Shown one piece after another: positions 34,707 through 44,700 of a DNA stretch of 64,000 bases. How positions within the stretch are numbered: position 1 is the stretch's first letter; every line of letters begins with the position of its first letter. The position numbers were made by a program, and so were the translations under genes. Under the pieces are notes generated by a model that saw nothing but the letters and a program-made list of their open reading frames with translations, had not been told where the DNA came from and did not search any database. The stretch covers positions 62,001-126,000 of the forward strand of contig NZ_BOMH01000002.1 of assembly GCF_016862095.1 (NCBI RefSeq), written 5' to 3'. Source of the DNA: Actinoplanes cyaneus. GTDB taxonomy: Bacteria; Actinomycetota; Actinomycetes; Mycobacteriales; Micromonosporaceae.

Positions 34707-35243
34707 ATGGTGATTATTCGACGTGAGCGGTCCGGCGATGTCGACGCGATCCGCACGATTACGGCGGCCGCGTTCCGTGGTGTCGCGTACAGCGCGCCGC
34801 CGGTGGAGCCGGGTGGTGATCCGGGCGAGGCGACGCTCGTCTCGTGGCTGCGCGACGATGCCGGCTGGATCCATGAACTGTCGCTGGTGGCGGTCGAGAA
34901 CGACCAGGTCGTCGGCCATGTCGTCGCGACGCGGGCCCATGTCGGCGAGCGGCCGGCCCTGGGTCTGGGGCCGCTGAGTGTCCTCCCGAGCCGGCAGCGG
35001 GCCGGGCTGGGGTCCGCCCTGATGCACGCTGTTCTCGGCGCGGCCGACGCGCTCGGCGAACCCCTGGTCGGGCTGCTCGGCAACCCGGCCTACTACGGCC
35101 GGTTCGGCTTCGTCGCGGCACAGCCGGTGGGGATTGTCGCGCCGGACCCCGCGTGGGGTGAAAACTTCCAGGTCAGGACCCTCAGCCAGTACGACGGTCA
35201 GACCGGCCGTTTCCGGTACGCGGAACCGTTCGACCGGATCTGA
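34707..35243 (+). CDS. GNAT-family N-acetyltransferase
   Basis: The product is 178 aa. The acetyl-CoA loop is GLGPLSVLPSRQRAGLGSALM, matching the LxVxPxxQxxGxG motif A. The later LLGNPAYYGRFGFV segment is typical of the YhbS-like subgroup. It acetylates an unknown small molecule or protein. ATG 34707 is used; the longer frame from 34383 overlaps the WD40 gene. It appears intact amid degraded neighbours. Confidence 0.87.
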   Translation: MVIIRRERSGDVDAIRTITAAAFRGVAYSAPPVEPGGDPGEATLVSWLRDDAGWIHELSLVAVENDQVVGHVVATRAHVGERPALGLGPLSVLPSRQRAGLGSALMHAVLGAADALGEPLVGLLGNPAYYGRFGFVAAQPVGIVAPDPAWGENFQVRTLSQYDGQTGRFRYAEPFDRI

Positions 35244-35574
35244 CCTGGTTCTGACGGCATTGACGGCCGCACCCGGACGGGGCGGGATCAGGCGGTCGTC
35301 GCAACCCTGCTGGTGAACGACTACAACGCCGAGCCCAGCGAGTACAGCAGCGCCATCAGCGACGGCCCGTCACGGCTTGCCGGGCGCGCGGATCGCGGCA
35401 GGGCCCGGCCTGACGCCATCGGCATCTCGGCCAAGGTCCGGGGCTCGGTGCGCTCGCTACCGTGGGCGGCGACCCGGCCGACGATCCGTGAGCTTCGGGC
35501 TCGAGGTTTGGCTTTGTCGGTCAGTCCGCCGAGGCAGGTTCCGCATGGTTTGCAGACTGTTCTTCGCGGATTCG

Positions 35575-35646
35575 GGCAGTCACGCCGCCCGAGCGCTGGA
35601 GTCGCTGCGGGCCGGCCCCAAGGAGGGAGACCCCCTGTGGATCTGA
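35575..35646 (+). pseudogene. C-terminal stub of an ECF sigma-factor gene
   Basis: The frame SHAARALESLRAGPKEGDPL and its stop at 35646 looks like the extreme end of a sigma-70 region-4 protein (VKSHxxRALxxLR). It overlaps the next gene start by 10 bp, as in intact sigma/anti-sigma pairs. The rest of the sigma gene is missing; 35244-35574 has no coding-like sequence. Confidence 0.45.
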
Positions 35647-36362
35647 CCCAGGCCATGCTGGCCGCCACCGACAACCCGCCGCCCACGAGCATCGACGTCG
35701 ACCGGCTGATGTCCGGCGAACGCCGGCGCACCCACCGCCTGTACGCAGTCACCGGCGCCGCCCTCGCCGCGGTGCTGGTCGGCGGCATCGTGGTGGCGCG
35801 GCAGCCGGTCAGGCACGCCGAGGCGACCGCCGGTGCGGCGCCCCCACCGGCGGTCGCCTCGGAGGAGCCGCCGTCCTGCGGAATCAGCACACAGCTGGAT
35901 GACGGCCTGCTCACCGGCAAGCCACCGCTGCGGCCGGTCACCGAGTCGTGCCTCGTCGGGGCCGGCCGCCTCGGCGACGCGCTGACCACGGTCCTGACCG
36001 ACCAGCTCCCGGACACCACGATCACACCACCGCTGCCGGCCGAGATCGCGAAGCTCGTCGCGGGGGACGGCTACTTCACCGCGTTCCGAGTCGCCGGCGG
36101 CGACCTCGAGGTGCGGGTGCGCGGATCCGAGACGACCGCGGCCGGCTTCGACGCCTGGCGGGCGAGCCGGTGCCTCCAGGTGACCTGCCGGGTCGAGCAG
36201 CACGACGGCCGGCCGGTGCTGATCCGCACCTCGACCGGCACCGTGGAAGTGGTCGCACTGCACGCCGACGGGACGATGGTGTCGGCGCTGGCCCGCGGCG
36301 GGCTCACCGAGCAGCAGCTCGTCAGCATCGCCGTCGCGCCCACGCTGACCGTCTACCCCTGA
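35637..36362 (+). CDS. Single-pass membrane protein, anti-sigma-like
   Basis: The product is 241 aa. A short cytoplasmic N-terminus (about 40 residues) is followed by one transmembrane helix (YAVTGAALAAVLVGGIVVA) and an extracellular domain with two Cys pairs (PSCG, SCLV and CLQVTC). GTG 35637 follows AAGGAGGGA. The topology and the overlapping sigma-factor stub suggest an anti-sigma-like or sigma-linked partner. It has no recognised zinc anti-sigma motif. Confidence 0.65.
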   Translation: MDLTQAMLAATDNPPPTSIDVDRLMSGERRRTHRLYAVTGAALAAVLVGGIVVARQPVRHAEATAGAAPPPAVASEEPPSCGISTQLDDGLLTGKPPLRPVTESCLVGAGRLGDALTTVLTDQLPDTTITPPLPAEIAKLVAGDGYFTAFRVAGGDLEVRVRGSETTAAGFDAWRASRCLQVTCRVEQHDGRPVLIRTSTGTVEVVALHADGTMVSALARGGLTEQQLVSIAVAPTLTVYP

Positions 36363-36403
36363 CCGGTGTCCCGCTGCCGGCGGACGACCTCGCCGGTGGC
36401 GTT

Positions 36404-36550
36404 TCAGCGAAGCGCAGCGACGACGTAGACGTCACGTGAGACGGAGAACCTTGCGAGGCGGTACTCCCGCACCGCCTTCGGGTCCACGTCATCGCCGTGG
36501 TGCAGAACGATCAGGCGTGGGACCTCGAATATCGTGAGCTCAGCTCGGGG
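36404..36550 (-). pseudogene. In-frame coding fragment after stop codon
   Basis: Directly after the stop of the 36551 gene, in the same frame, 49 sense codons with strong third-position GC bias end at a TGA (36404-36406). They include TIFEVPRLIVLHHGDDVDPK and VSRDVYVVAALR. There is no start codon with a ribosome site. It is either a former C-terminal extension or the tail of a lost gene. Confidence 0.45.
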
Positions 36551-37375
36551 TCAGGCCACGGTGAATTCGCACCACGGCGACCATCCGTCGGCCGCGACCC
36601 AGGACGGCGTGGCACGCACCCGCCAGCGGTACGACTCCCCGTGCCTCAGGTCGCCGTAACGCCACAGGTACAGGCTCGCCCGCCGCCCGTCGATGCTCTC
36701 CCGGCTGCCGTCCGCCGTCAGATCCCGATCGGTGAAGTGGTCGAGCCCGGTGATCTGAAAGGTCGACAGGATCAGGCCCGGCCCCGTTCCCGGCGTGAAC
36801 GCCGCCGTCAGCGTCGGCCGCACCGTCCCCAGGAGCGGCCGCCCCGCCCCGGCGGCACAGGGCGCGCCGCTCGCGGACAGCTCGACCGGAAGCACCGCGC
36901 CGGCGTACCGCGGGTCGCCCGGATCCGCCGCCTCCCCCGCAGCGAACGGGTTCATCCCGGTCGGCCGCGGATACCCGCAGGTCTCCTCCTCGGGCAGGCT
37001 CGTCCGGGCTGCGACCGCGGCCTGGCAGTCGGCGAGCGACATCAGACCGGCCGCCGGGGCCTCGCCGGTGGCGCCGGGCCGGTTCCCGCCGCTCGTGGGC
37101 CGGGTCGCCACCACGACGGCCACCGCAACCACGACGAGGAGCGTCGCGCCGACGGCCATCCGGAACAGCGACCGGGATGCCGACGGCCGCTCGGACGCGG
37201 GCCGGACGGTGGCGGGCGGTGGCAGATCAGGCCGTGGTGACGGTGACGGGGCGGGTCGCCGCTCCGCCAGGAGGCGGACGGCGACCGCCGTACCCACCAG
37301 CGCCCCGCCCACGGCGAGCAGAATCCCCCACCCGGGAGCCCGGCGGCGGGGCGGCAACTCCGACGGCGTCGTCAC
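36551..37375 (-). CDS. Membrane-anchored protein with C-terminal FN3-like domain
   Basis: The product is 274 aa from GTG 37375. Two hydrophobic segments (GWGILLAVGGALVGTAVAV and MAVGATLLVVVAVAVVVAT) are separated by a Pro-rich loop. The extracellular part contains Cys pairs and ends in a fibronectin-like strand (ESYRWRVRAT and GWSPWCEFTVA). An open extension to 37474 encodes 7-residue repeats and is less coding-like. Its 3-prime end is duplicated at 23063-23122. No family is recognised. Confidence 0.6.
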   Translation of the reverse strand: MTTPSELPPRRRAPGWGILLAVGGALVGTAVAVRLLAERRPAPSPSPRPDLPPPATVRPASERPSASRSLFRMAVGATLLVVVAVAVVVATRPTSGGNRPGATGEAPAAGLMSLADCQAAVAARTSLPEEETCGYPRPTGMNPFAAGEAADPGDPRYAGAVLPVELSASGAPCAAGAGRPLLGTVRPTLTAAFTPGTGPGLILSTFQITGLDHFTDRDLTADGSRESIDGRRASLYLWRYGDLRHGESYRWRVRATPSWVAADGWSPWCEFTVA

Positions 37376-37399
37376 GGCCCGCTGCTTCGGCAGCCTCGC

Positions 37400-37462
37400 G
37401 CCGGAACTGAGGGCTTTCCGCCAGGAGCTGAGGACTTTCCGCGCTGGAGCAGAGGATCTCCG
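37400..37462. repeat. Three tandem 21-bp units
   Basis: Units at 37400, 37421 and 37442 share (C)CxGGAxCTGAGGxCTTTCCG. They lie just upstream of the preferred start of the 36551 gene. If the longer start is used they encode heptads such as RKVLSSW and RKALSSG. Confidence 0.75.
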
Positions 37463-37526
37463 CACGGTGCGCACGGTCCGGGACCGTACGCACCGCCCCG
37501 GCGACGCGACGCGCCGGGCACGAAGC

Positions 37527-38891
37527 TCAGCTGACCGGTTCGTTCACCGGAGAGCCGGCCGGTGAATCGGTCGCCGAGCCGGTCGGCACGCGGTCGTGGT
37601 GCAGGGACGACCGGGCGGTCTCCCGCGAGGCGAGCACCGCGGCCACGGTCAGCACCGACGCCACGGTCATGTAGATCGCGACCGCCGTCGTGTTCGGGTG
37701 GCGCACGTCGCCGAGCAGCTTGAGCGCGATGATCGGCGCGAGCGCCCCGGCCAGGATCGACGCGAGCTGGTAGCCGACGGACGCGCCCGTGTACCGCACC
37801 GACGTGCCGAACAGTTCGGCGAAGAACGCGGCCTGCGGCGCGTACATCAGCGAATGCAGGATGAGACCGACGAGCACCGCCAGGATGATCTTCGGCTCCG
37901 ACCGGCTGCCGACGAGGTCGAAGAAGACGTACGACCACGCGGCGATCCCGATCGCACCGGCGAGGTAGAGCGGGCGCCGCCCGATCCGGTCCGACCACGC
38001 CCCGAGCAGCGGCACGAGGACGAACTGAACGGCCGAGCCGATCAGCAGCGCGGTCAGGATCTTGCCCTTGTCCGCGCTCGTCCCGGCGAACGTCGTCAGG
38101 TAGGTGATCGAGATGACCGTGACCAGGTAGTACCCGATGTTCTCGGCCAGCCTCATGCCCATCGCGAGGAGGATCTCCCGCGGGTAGCGCTTGATCACCT
38201 CCAGCAGCGGCTGATGCTCTTTCGGCGAAAGCTTGGCGCGCGCCTGGAGGAAGACCGGGGACTCCTCGACGGAGAGCCGCACCCAGAGCCCGACCAGCAC
38301 GAGCACCGCGCTGAGCAGGAACGGGACGCGCCAGCCCCACGAGTTGAACGCGTCGTCCGACTGGACGAGGGCGAGCAGCCACAGCACGCCGGTGGCGAGC
38401 AGGTTGCCGAGCGCGACCCCGGCCTGCGGCCACGACGACCAGAAGCCGCGGCGCGCGTCGTCACCGTGCTCGGCGGCCATCAGCACCGCGCCGCCCCATT
38501 CGCCGCCGACCGCGAAGCCCTGCGCGAGCCGGCAGACGAGCAGCAGGATCGGGGCGGCAACGCCGATCGACGCGTACGTGGGAAGAAGTCCGATCGCGAT
38601 CGTCGCGACCCCCATCATCATGAGCGACACGATCAGCATCTTCTTGCGGCCGACCCGGTCACCGAAGTGGCCGAAGACCACCCCGCCGAGCGGGCGCGCA
38701 ACGAAACCGAGCGCGTACGTGCCGAACGCGAGCAGCGTGCCGGTGACCGGATCCGACTTCGGGAAGAACAGGGCGCCGAAGACGAGCGCGGCGGCGGATC
38801 CGTAGAGGAAGAAGTCGTACCACTCCACGGCGGTACCGACCAGGGAAGCGAAGACGACCTTGACGATCGGGGCACGTGCGGTGGTCGACAT
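37527..38891 (-). CDS. MHS-family MFS transporter
   Basis: The product is 454 aa with 12 hydrophobic segments. VGTAVEWYDFFLYGSAAAL and FGHFGDRVGRKKML are hallmark motifs of the metabolite:H+ symporter family (ShiA, ProP, KgtP relatives). It imports an organic acid or similar metabolite. ATG 38891 follows GGAGAGGA; a longer frame to 38972 is rejected. It lies 95 bp downstream of a PucR-type regulator gene on the same strand, its likely controller. Confidence 0.9.
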   Translation of the reverse strand: MSTTARAPIVKVVFASLVGTAVEWYDFFLYGSAAALVFGALFFPKSDPVTGTLLAFGTYALGFVARPLGGVVFGHFGDRVGRKKMLIVSLMMMGVATIAIGLLPTYASIGVAAPILLLVCRLAQGFAVGGEWGGAVLMAAEHGDDARRGFWSSWPQAGVALGNLLATGVLWLLALVQSDDAFNSWGWRVPFLLSAVLVLVGLWVRLSVEESPVFLQARAKLSPKEHQPLLEVIKRYPREILLAMGMRLAENIGYYLVTVISITYLTTFAGTSADKGKILTALLIGSAVQFVLVPLLGAWSDRIGRRPLYLAGAIGIAAWSYVFFDLVGSRSEPKIILAVLVGLILHSLMYAPQAAFFAELFGTSVRYTGASVGYQLASILAGALAPIIALKLLGDVRHPNTTAVAIYMTVASVLTVAAVLASRETARSSLHHDRVPTGSATDSPAGSPVNEPVS

Positions 38892-38986
38892 GTGCGTCCT
38901 CTCCAAAGGTGTGACGTAGGTTACGGGGACGCTACGTCCCCGCACGTCACGAAGCCCATGGATGGGATCCACACATCACGCTCGCG

Positions 38987-40906
38987 CTAGGTGTGCCCGG
39001 CCCCCAGGGAGAGCCGGTTCAGGCGCAGGGCCAGCTGGAGATCCAGGACCCGCCGCGGGTGCTGCCAGTCGTCGCCGAGCAGCTGGGCGACGCGCTCCAG
39101 TCGCTGGGTGACCGTGTTGACGTGCACGTGCAGCGCCTCGGCCGCCTTCGCCAGGCCACCGCCCTGGTCGAAGTAGACCTCCAGGGTGGTGATCAGCGCG
39201 GTGCCACGGCGGGCGTCGTAGTCGATCACCGGCCCGAGAACACCCCGCACGAACCCGGTGACGTCGCGGCGCTCGCCGAGCAGCAGGCCCACGTACCCCA
39301 GCTCCTCCGTGCCAGCCCCGGAGCCGGAGCGACCGAGAGTGATCAGCGCGCTGAGGCACTGGTCGGCCTCCCGGTACGCGGGTGCGACAGCGACCGCCCC
39401 GCGCGCCGGTCCGGCGCCACCCGCGGTGACCGGCCGCCCCAGCGCCCGGCTGAGCTCCTTGGCGACCTGCCGCGCGGTCCCGGCCGGGTCCTCCCCCGGC
39501 AGCAGCAGCGTGATCCGCCCGTCGCGGGCCATCGCCAGGCCACGACGGGCGGCGGCGAAGCTGCGGGCCCAGGAGACCGCGCGGTGCCGCAGGCCGTCAC
39601 CGGTGTCGTCGCCGGCGGTGACGAGCACGTACGGCGCGTCCAGGTCCAGCCCGAGCCGGCCGGCCCGGTCACGCACCGCGTCCGGATCCCGCGTCGCGCG
39701 GCTGATCAGGTCGTCGAGCAGGTCGCCGCGGACCTGCGCCTCGGCCTCCGCGACGGTGCGGCGGAAGAGCAGCAGCAGCGCGGTCACCTGGGCGGCGCGT
39801 TCCAGGATCCGCTGGTCGGCCGGGGCCAGGGGCGTGTCCGGGCGGAAGACCAGCGCGCCCAGGTTGTCGGCGCCGGCCACGACCGCCGCGATGATCAGAT
39901 CGTTGCGGCGTACGCTCCGGCCCTCCCCTCGCGACGCCGCGACCGCCTCGCCGGCCGTGGTCTCGTCCGGCTCCGGCAGCGGCGCCGAGCTGCCCGGCGT
40001 CCGGGCGGTCGCCAGCGTCCGGCCTTGCGCGTCGATCACCAGCAGCGCGCCGTGCAGCACGCCGGCGATGTCGGCCGCGACGTCGTCGACTCCCCCGCCG
40101 CGCAGGACCAGGGCGGTCATCCGGTCGTGGGCGTCGGCGGCGCGTTCCACCGACGCGCTGTGCGCCTGGATCGTCGCGTTCGCCGCGGACAGCTCGCCGA
40201 GCGCGGTCTGCGTCTCGGTCAGCAGCCGCGCGGTGTCCAACGCGACGGCGGCGTGCGCGGCCAGGGACAGCAGCAGCGCCACCTCCTCCCGGGCGAACGG
40301 GCGCTCGGCCCGGTTCGCGGCGAACAGCACGCCGATCACCGCCGAGCCGAGCCGCATCGGCACACCCAGGATCGCGATCAGCCCCTCGTCGCCGACGCCG
40401 TGGTCGATGTCGCTGGTGTGCGCGAAGCGGGCGTCGGCGGGATAGTTCGCGGTCGCGTACGGCGTCCCGGTCTGCGCCACCAGGCCACCGAGCCCCGCGC
40501 CGGGCGGCAGTCGCAGCCGCTGGAAACTGGCCGCCACCGAGCCGTCGGTGACCCGCATGTACGTGTCACCGCGCTCGGCGTCGTTCAGCGTCATGTACGA
40601 CACGTCGGCGTTGAGCAGCGTCCGTGCCCGGTGCACGATGGCCCGCAGCACCGCGTCGACGTCGCGCAGCCCGGCCAGGTCACCGGCGGTGTCGTAGAGC
40701 GCGGACAGCTCCTCCTCACGGCGGCGCCGGCGCTCGAGCAGCGCACGGGTCTTCAACGCGAGCAGTTTCGCCTGCTCCAGCTCGTCGAGCTCGGCAGCGG
40801 GCGCACCGGCGGCCCGGGCGGCGATCAGCGGGCGCTCGAACTCCACCAGGGCGGCCTCACGTGCGAGGAGATCGAGATATGCAAGTCCCCGGGACATGTG
40901 CGCCAC
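38987..40906 (-). CDS. GAF/PucR-type transcriptional regulator
   Basis: The product is 639 aa. The N-terminus (about 1-60) is helical, then a GAF domain covers about residues 75-225 (NADVSYMTLNDAERGDTYMR, LGVPMRLG). A coiled-coil linker follows, and the C-terminus is the PucR/CdaR HTH (GGLAKAAEALHVHVNTVTQR). Relatives sense aromatic or organic ligands and control uptake or catabolic genes. It precedes the MHS transporter, which it probably regulates together with itself. Confidence 0.87.
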   Translation of the reverse strand: MAHMSRGLAYLDLLAREAALVEFERPLIAARAAGAPAAELDELEQAKLLALKTRALLERRRRREEELSALYDTAGDLAGLRDVDAVLRAIVHRARTLLNADVSYMTLNDAERGDTYMRVTDGSVAASFQRLRLPPGAGLGGLVAQTGTPYATANYPADARFAHTSDIDHGVGDEGLIAILGVPMRLGSAVIGVLFAANRAERPFAREEVALLLSLAAHAAVALDTARLLTETQTALGELSAANATIQAHSASVERAADAHDRMTALVLRGGGVDDVAADIAGVLHGALLVIDAQGRTLATARTPGSSAPLPEPDETTAGEAVAASRGEGRSVRRNDLIIAAVVAGADNLGALVFRPDTPLAPADQRILERAAQVTALLLLFRRTVAEAEAQVRGDLLDDLISRATRDPDAVRDRAGRLGLDLDAPYVLVTAGDDTGDGLRHRAVSWARSFAAARRGLAMARDGRITLLLPGEDPAGTARQVAKELSRALGRPVTAGGAGPARGAVAVAPAYREADQCLSALITLGRSGSGAGTEELGYVGLLLGERRDVTGFVRGVLGPVIDYDARRGTALITTLEVYFDQGGGLAKAAEALHVHVNTVTQRLERVAQLLGDDWQHPRRVLDLQLALRLNRLSLGAGHT

Positions 40907-41092
40907 CTTACGGGCGGGTGGCGATCGCCCACATGTGCCCGATCGCCATGCCGCGCCCCCGACGGGTGGGGTTCTGCGACAGGGGCGCGGACGGCGTACG
41001 GCAAGCGGGGTCTACGGGTGGTCTTCGGGGTGAGGTCCGGCGCCCCTGCTCGCGCCCCGGCCGGACGACGCGACACCGGCTAGGGTGCGCTG

Positions 41093-41560
41093 GTGGGTAT
41101 CTCGTCGCACCTGGCTCGGCTGCGGACGATGATCGGGCACGATCTGATCCTGCTGCCGTCGGTCTCGGTCATCGTCGTCGGCGACGACGGACGGCTCCTG
41201 CTCGTGCGGCATGCCGGTCATCGGGAGGGCTGGGCGGTGCCCGGCGGCGCGGTCGATCTCGGCGAGTCCCCGGCGCAGGCCGCGGCGCGTGAGATCCGTG
41301 AGGAGACCGGCCTCGAGATCGGCCGGCCGCGGCTGCTGGACGTGCTCGGCGGCCCTGACTACGAGGTCACCTACCCCAACGGCGACCGGGCCGCCTACGT
41401 CACCACCGTGTACGAGGCAGATGTCGCCGCCGGAACGCCTGTGCCCGACCGGGAGGAGATCAGCGAGCTGGACTGGTTCGCCCCGGCCCGGCTGTCCGGT
41501 CTCGAACTCACCCGGTTCACCCGGGCGCTGCTGCGTGCGACCGGCCACCTACGGCTTTGA
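41093..41560 (+). CDS. Nudix hydrolase
   Basis: The product is 155 aa from a GTG start. The Nudix box is perfect: G-x5-E-x7-REIREETGL, embedded in VPGGAVDLGESPAQAAARE. The compact single-domain form suggests cleavage of a nucleoside diphosphate derivative or house-cleaning of modified nucleotides. It lies 162 bp upstream of the helicase pair on the same strand. Whether it is part of that unit is unclear. Confidence 0.88.
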   Translation: MGISSHLARLRTMIGHDLILLPSVSVIVVGDDGRLLLVRHAGHREGWAVPGGAVDLGESPAQAAAREIREETGLEIGRPRLLDVLGGPDYEVTYPNGDRAAYVTTVYEADVAAGTPVPDREEISELDWFAPARLSGLELTRFTRALLRATGHLRL

Positions 41561-41722
41561 CCGGTGGAAACAGATCGCTTGATTTCCATGGATGATCAGG
41601 TTTGCGCCTGAGCCGTGCGGAGGATGCGCGCTCGCTTTCATGGGTGGAAACCTTCCGGTTCCAGACGCTTCCGGCCCGGCCGCGAAGTTTCCGGTTCGTT
41701 CCGTCCGCGGGGGTGATTCCAG

Positions 41723-44700
41723 ATGTCTCTGAGTGCAGGATCTCATCTGCTGAACGGCCGTTACCGGTTGATCGGGTCGGAGATATCCAGGGTCGGTGAC
41801 GGCGAGCTGTGGGGCGCGATCGACGAGGAGGAGGTCGGTAAGCCGCTCCTGCTCAAGGCGTGGGCGTTCCCCGACGGACATGACGGGTCGCCACGCCACC
41901 GGCCGGACGACGTGCAACGCGCCTTGTGGGACGGTGAGCTGCGCACCCTCTACCGGGTCCGCAGCGCGCCCGGCTCGGAGGACTCCCTCCTCCAGTTGCG
42001 CGACGTGGGTATCGACTACGACGAGCGCTACTTCGTGATGCTCTTCGAAACGGCAGGTCTGCAAACGCTCGCTACCCTGCTCGGTTCCCGCAGTGACCAC
42101 GACTGGCTCAACGGCCGCCCCGAGGAGCGTGTCGGTCTCTGGCAGATGCTGGCGCGATTCACCGACGGTCTCGGCCTGCTGCATGACCAGCAGGTCGTCC
42201 ATCGCAACGTGGTGCCCGCGTCGGTGCTCCTGGATGCGGATGAAGGACCGGCCTCAGCCAGGCTCGGAGGCTTCGAGTGGAGCATCCGGCTCGGCCGTCC
42301 GGCGGCGGCTCGCGCGGGGGCCGGCAGCATCGGCTGGGAGACGGCGCCGGAGGCGTTGGACGGGCTCGGCGCGTTCGGCCCGAACGCGGACTGGTTTGCG
42401 TTCGGCATGCTGGCCGCGCGCTGCATGCTGCCGATCGAGCATCTCGATGCTCCGAACACGTCCGCCGAGGGCCGGTATCGAGGGGTGCTGAAGCAACTTG
42501 AACGCCCCAGGGCTCGGCTCACCACGCTGGAGGCGGAATTCATCCGTCGGCTGATAGCCGAGGATCCCACCATCCGGCTGTCCCACCACTCCGACATCTC
42601 CGCCACGATCCGCGACATTATCGGCACTCTGCGCGACCCCGAGCGAGGTGACGGCCCGTCCCGTCCCCACATCGTCATCATCAACCCGGCCAATCGGAAT
42701 CTCGTTGACGACTGCCTGGACCGCGGACTGAGTGAGATGCTGGGCTTCGAGCCGGGCGACACCTTCGATCCGCAACGCCTGGAACACCGCAGCCAACTGC
42801 ACAACTTCCTGTACCGGGACTTCGCCGACGGCGCGACCGTGACCCCGGCCCACGGTCGCGATCAGTACCTGCTCTCCGGCCGGTCCATGCATCTGATGAT
42901 CCGGCCGGCGACCAACGACATCGATGGCAAGAAGACCTGGCAGAACGCGTTCTGTCACGGAAGCGCCGAGCACCTCACCGCGGACCCGCTGATCCAGACG
43001 ACAGTGCCTCCCGGCCGGTTGGAGTTCTTCGGCACACGGGACAAGCGGTCGCAGGGCGACCGCCTGGCCGGATCGGCACGGTGGGAAGAGCTGCTCCCGG
43101 AGATCGACAAGGGCCGCCAGCGCCGCGATGAGCACGAGCGGTTCCTGGACTTCCTCCGTTTCACCAATCAGGTGGACATCCTGATTCGCGACGCCGAACT
43201 GTTCCGCTGCGAGATCACCGACGTGAAGGAGTTGGACGGTGCGTGCCTCGGGGTCGAGGTACAGGAGATCGACCGGGAGAACCCGGCGTTCCGCAAGTTC
43301 CGGATGGAAGGTGGAATGGCCGAGTTCCTGGTCCGGGAAAAGCACAGTGGCAAGCCGGGCAGCAACTTGATCCACCTGGGGTCCCCGTCGTCGGAGAGCA
43401 TGGAGACACAGATCGTTCCGGGCGAGAACGACCCCGAATGGATAGTCGACGAGGTCGACATCCCGAATGGGACCGCATGGCTGGTCCCGCACCAGGAGCC
43501 GGCCAAGATCCCCAAGATCGGCGACGTGCACGTGCTGCGTACGAGCGGTCTGCGCGGACAGGTGTCGCTGATTCGTCGCCGCAAGGACGCGATCGCGAAG
43601 CTCGCGACCCACTCCTACCTGCTCGACAGCCTGACAGCTCCAGGGCAGGTCTTGATGAACAACGAGATCGCGCGGCTCCCGGTGCCGTTGGACAAAGACA
43701 CGGTGGACAAGAGCAAGCTGACCCAGATCAAGACCATCCTCGGGGCCCGGCCCATCTACACCGTCCAGGGACCACCCGGTACCGGAAAGACCCACATGGT
43801 GTCCTGGCTGTTGCGCGAGATCCTCGAGGAGGATCCGGTCGCCCAGGTACTGATCACCGCCCAGGCACATCATGCGGTGGACGTGCTGAGGTCCAAGGTG
43901 GACAAGATCTTCGAAGCGGTGCCCGAACGGCGCCGTCCGCTGGCGATCCGGCTTCGCAGCACCTCGCGCGGGCGCAAGGACATCCCGCAGATGACCCCGG
44001 AGAACGGGTCTGAGCAGCAGGTGACGCGTGATTTACTGCTCCAGGCGATCGATAGGATCGAGGCACTCGGCGTTCCGGCGGAGGCGTCGGTGCAGGCCGA
44101 TTGGCTCGAGGCGTGCCACACGATGGTCGCCGACCTGGTCAGCCAGAACGCCGAGATCGCCAAAGAGTTCCGCGAACTGGTCAAACGGAGCGCCAGCATC
44201 ACTTACAGCACCACCAATGACGGCGATCTCGCCGCGCTCGGCAGTGACGTCTCCTACGACTGGGCCATCGTCGAGGAGGCCGGCAAAGTGCACGGCTTCG
44301 AGCTGGCGCTGCCGATGTTCCTCGGACACCGCTGGCTGCTGATCGGGGATCCAAAACAGCTGCCGCCGTACCGGATCGAAGACTACGACAAGGCAATCGC
44401 CGAGGTTGCGTCCACCGTGCAGGCGCTGGAACAACTGCAGCTGCCGAACAAGAACGTCGATCGGGATTTCATTCACGGCTGGCGTGACCGCACCGAGCAG
44501 CAACAACAGGACTTCCAGCGGTACTGCACAAGATGGCTGCGCCTGTTCGAGCGCTTGCACAAGTTGACAGCCCACCATGAGCCTGAGGGTGGATTGCTCA
44601 CCGGACAGCACCGGATGCATCCGACCATCGGCGAGCTGGTGTCCGAGGTCTACTACGACGGCCAGCTGGAACACTTCACGCAGGACGCGACGACACTGGC

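Noticed and set aside
38993..41083. 696-codon plus-strand open frame opposite the PucR-type regulator
   Set aside because: It is a shadow of a gene with recognisable GAF and HTH domains.
41093..41560. The Nudix gene as the first gene of the helicase system
   Set aside because: A 162-bp gap with no overlap gives no evidence of coupling; it remains only a possible neighbour.
42254..43873. 539-codon minus-strand open frame inside the helicase gene
   Set aside because: It is a shadow of the helicase coding sequence with repetitive, non-protein-like composition.
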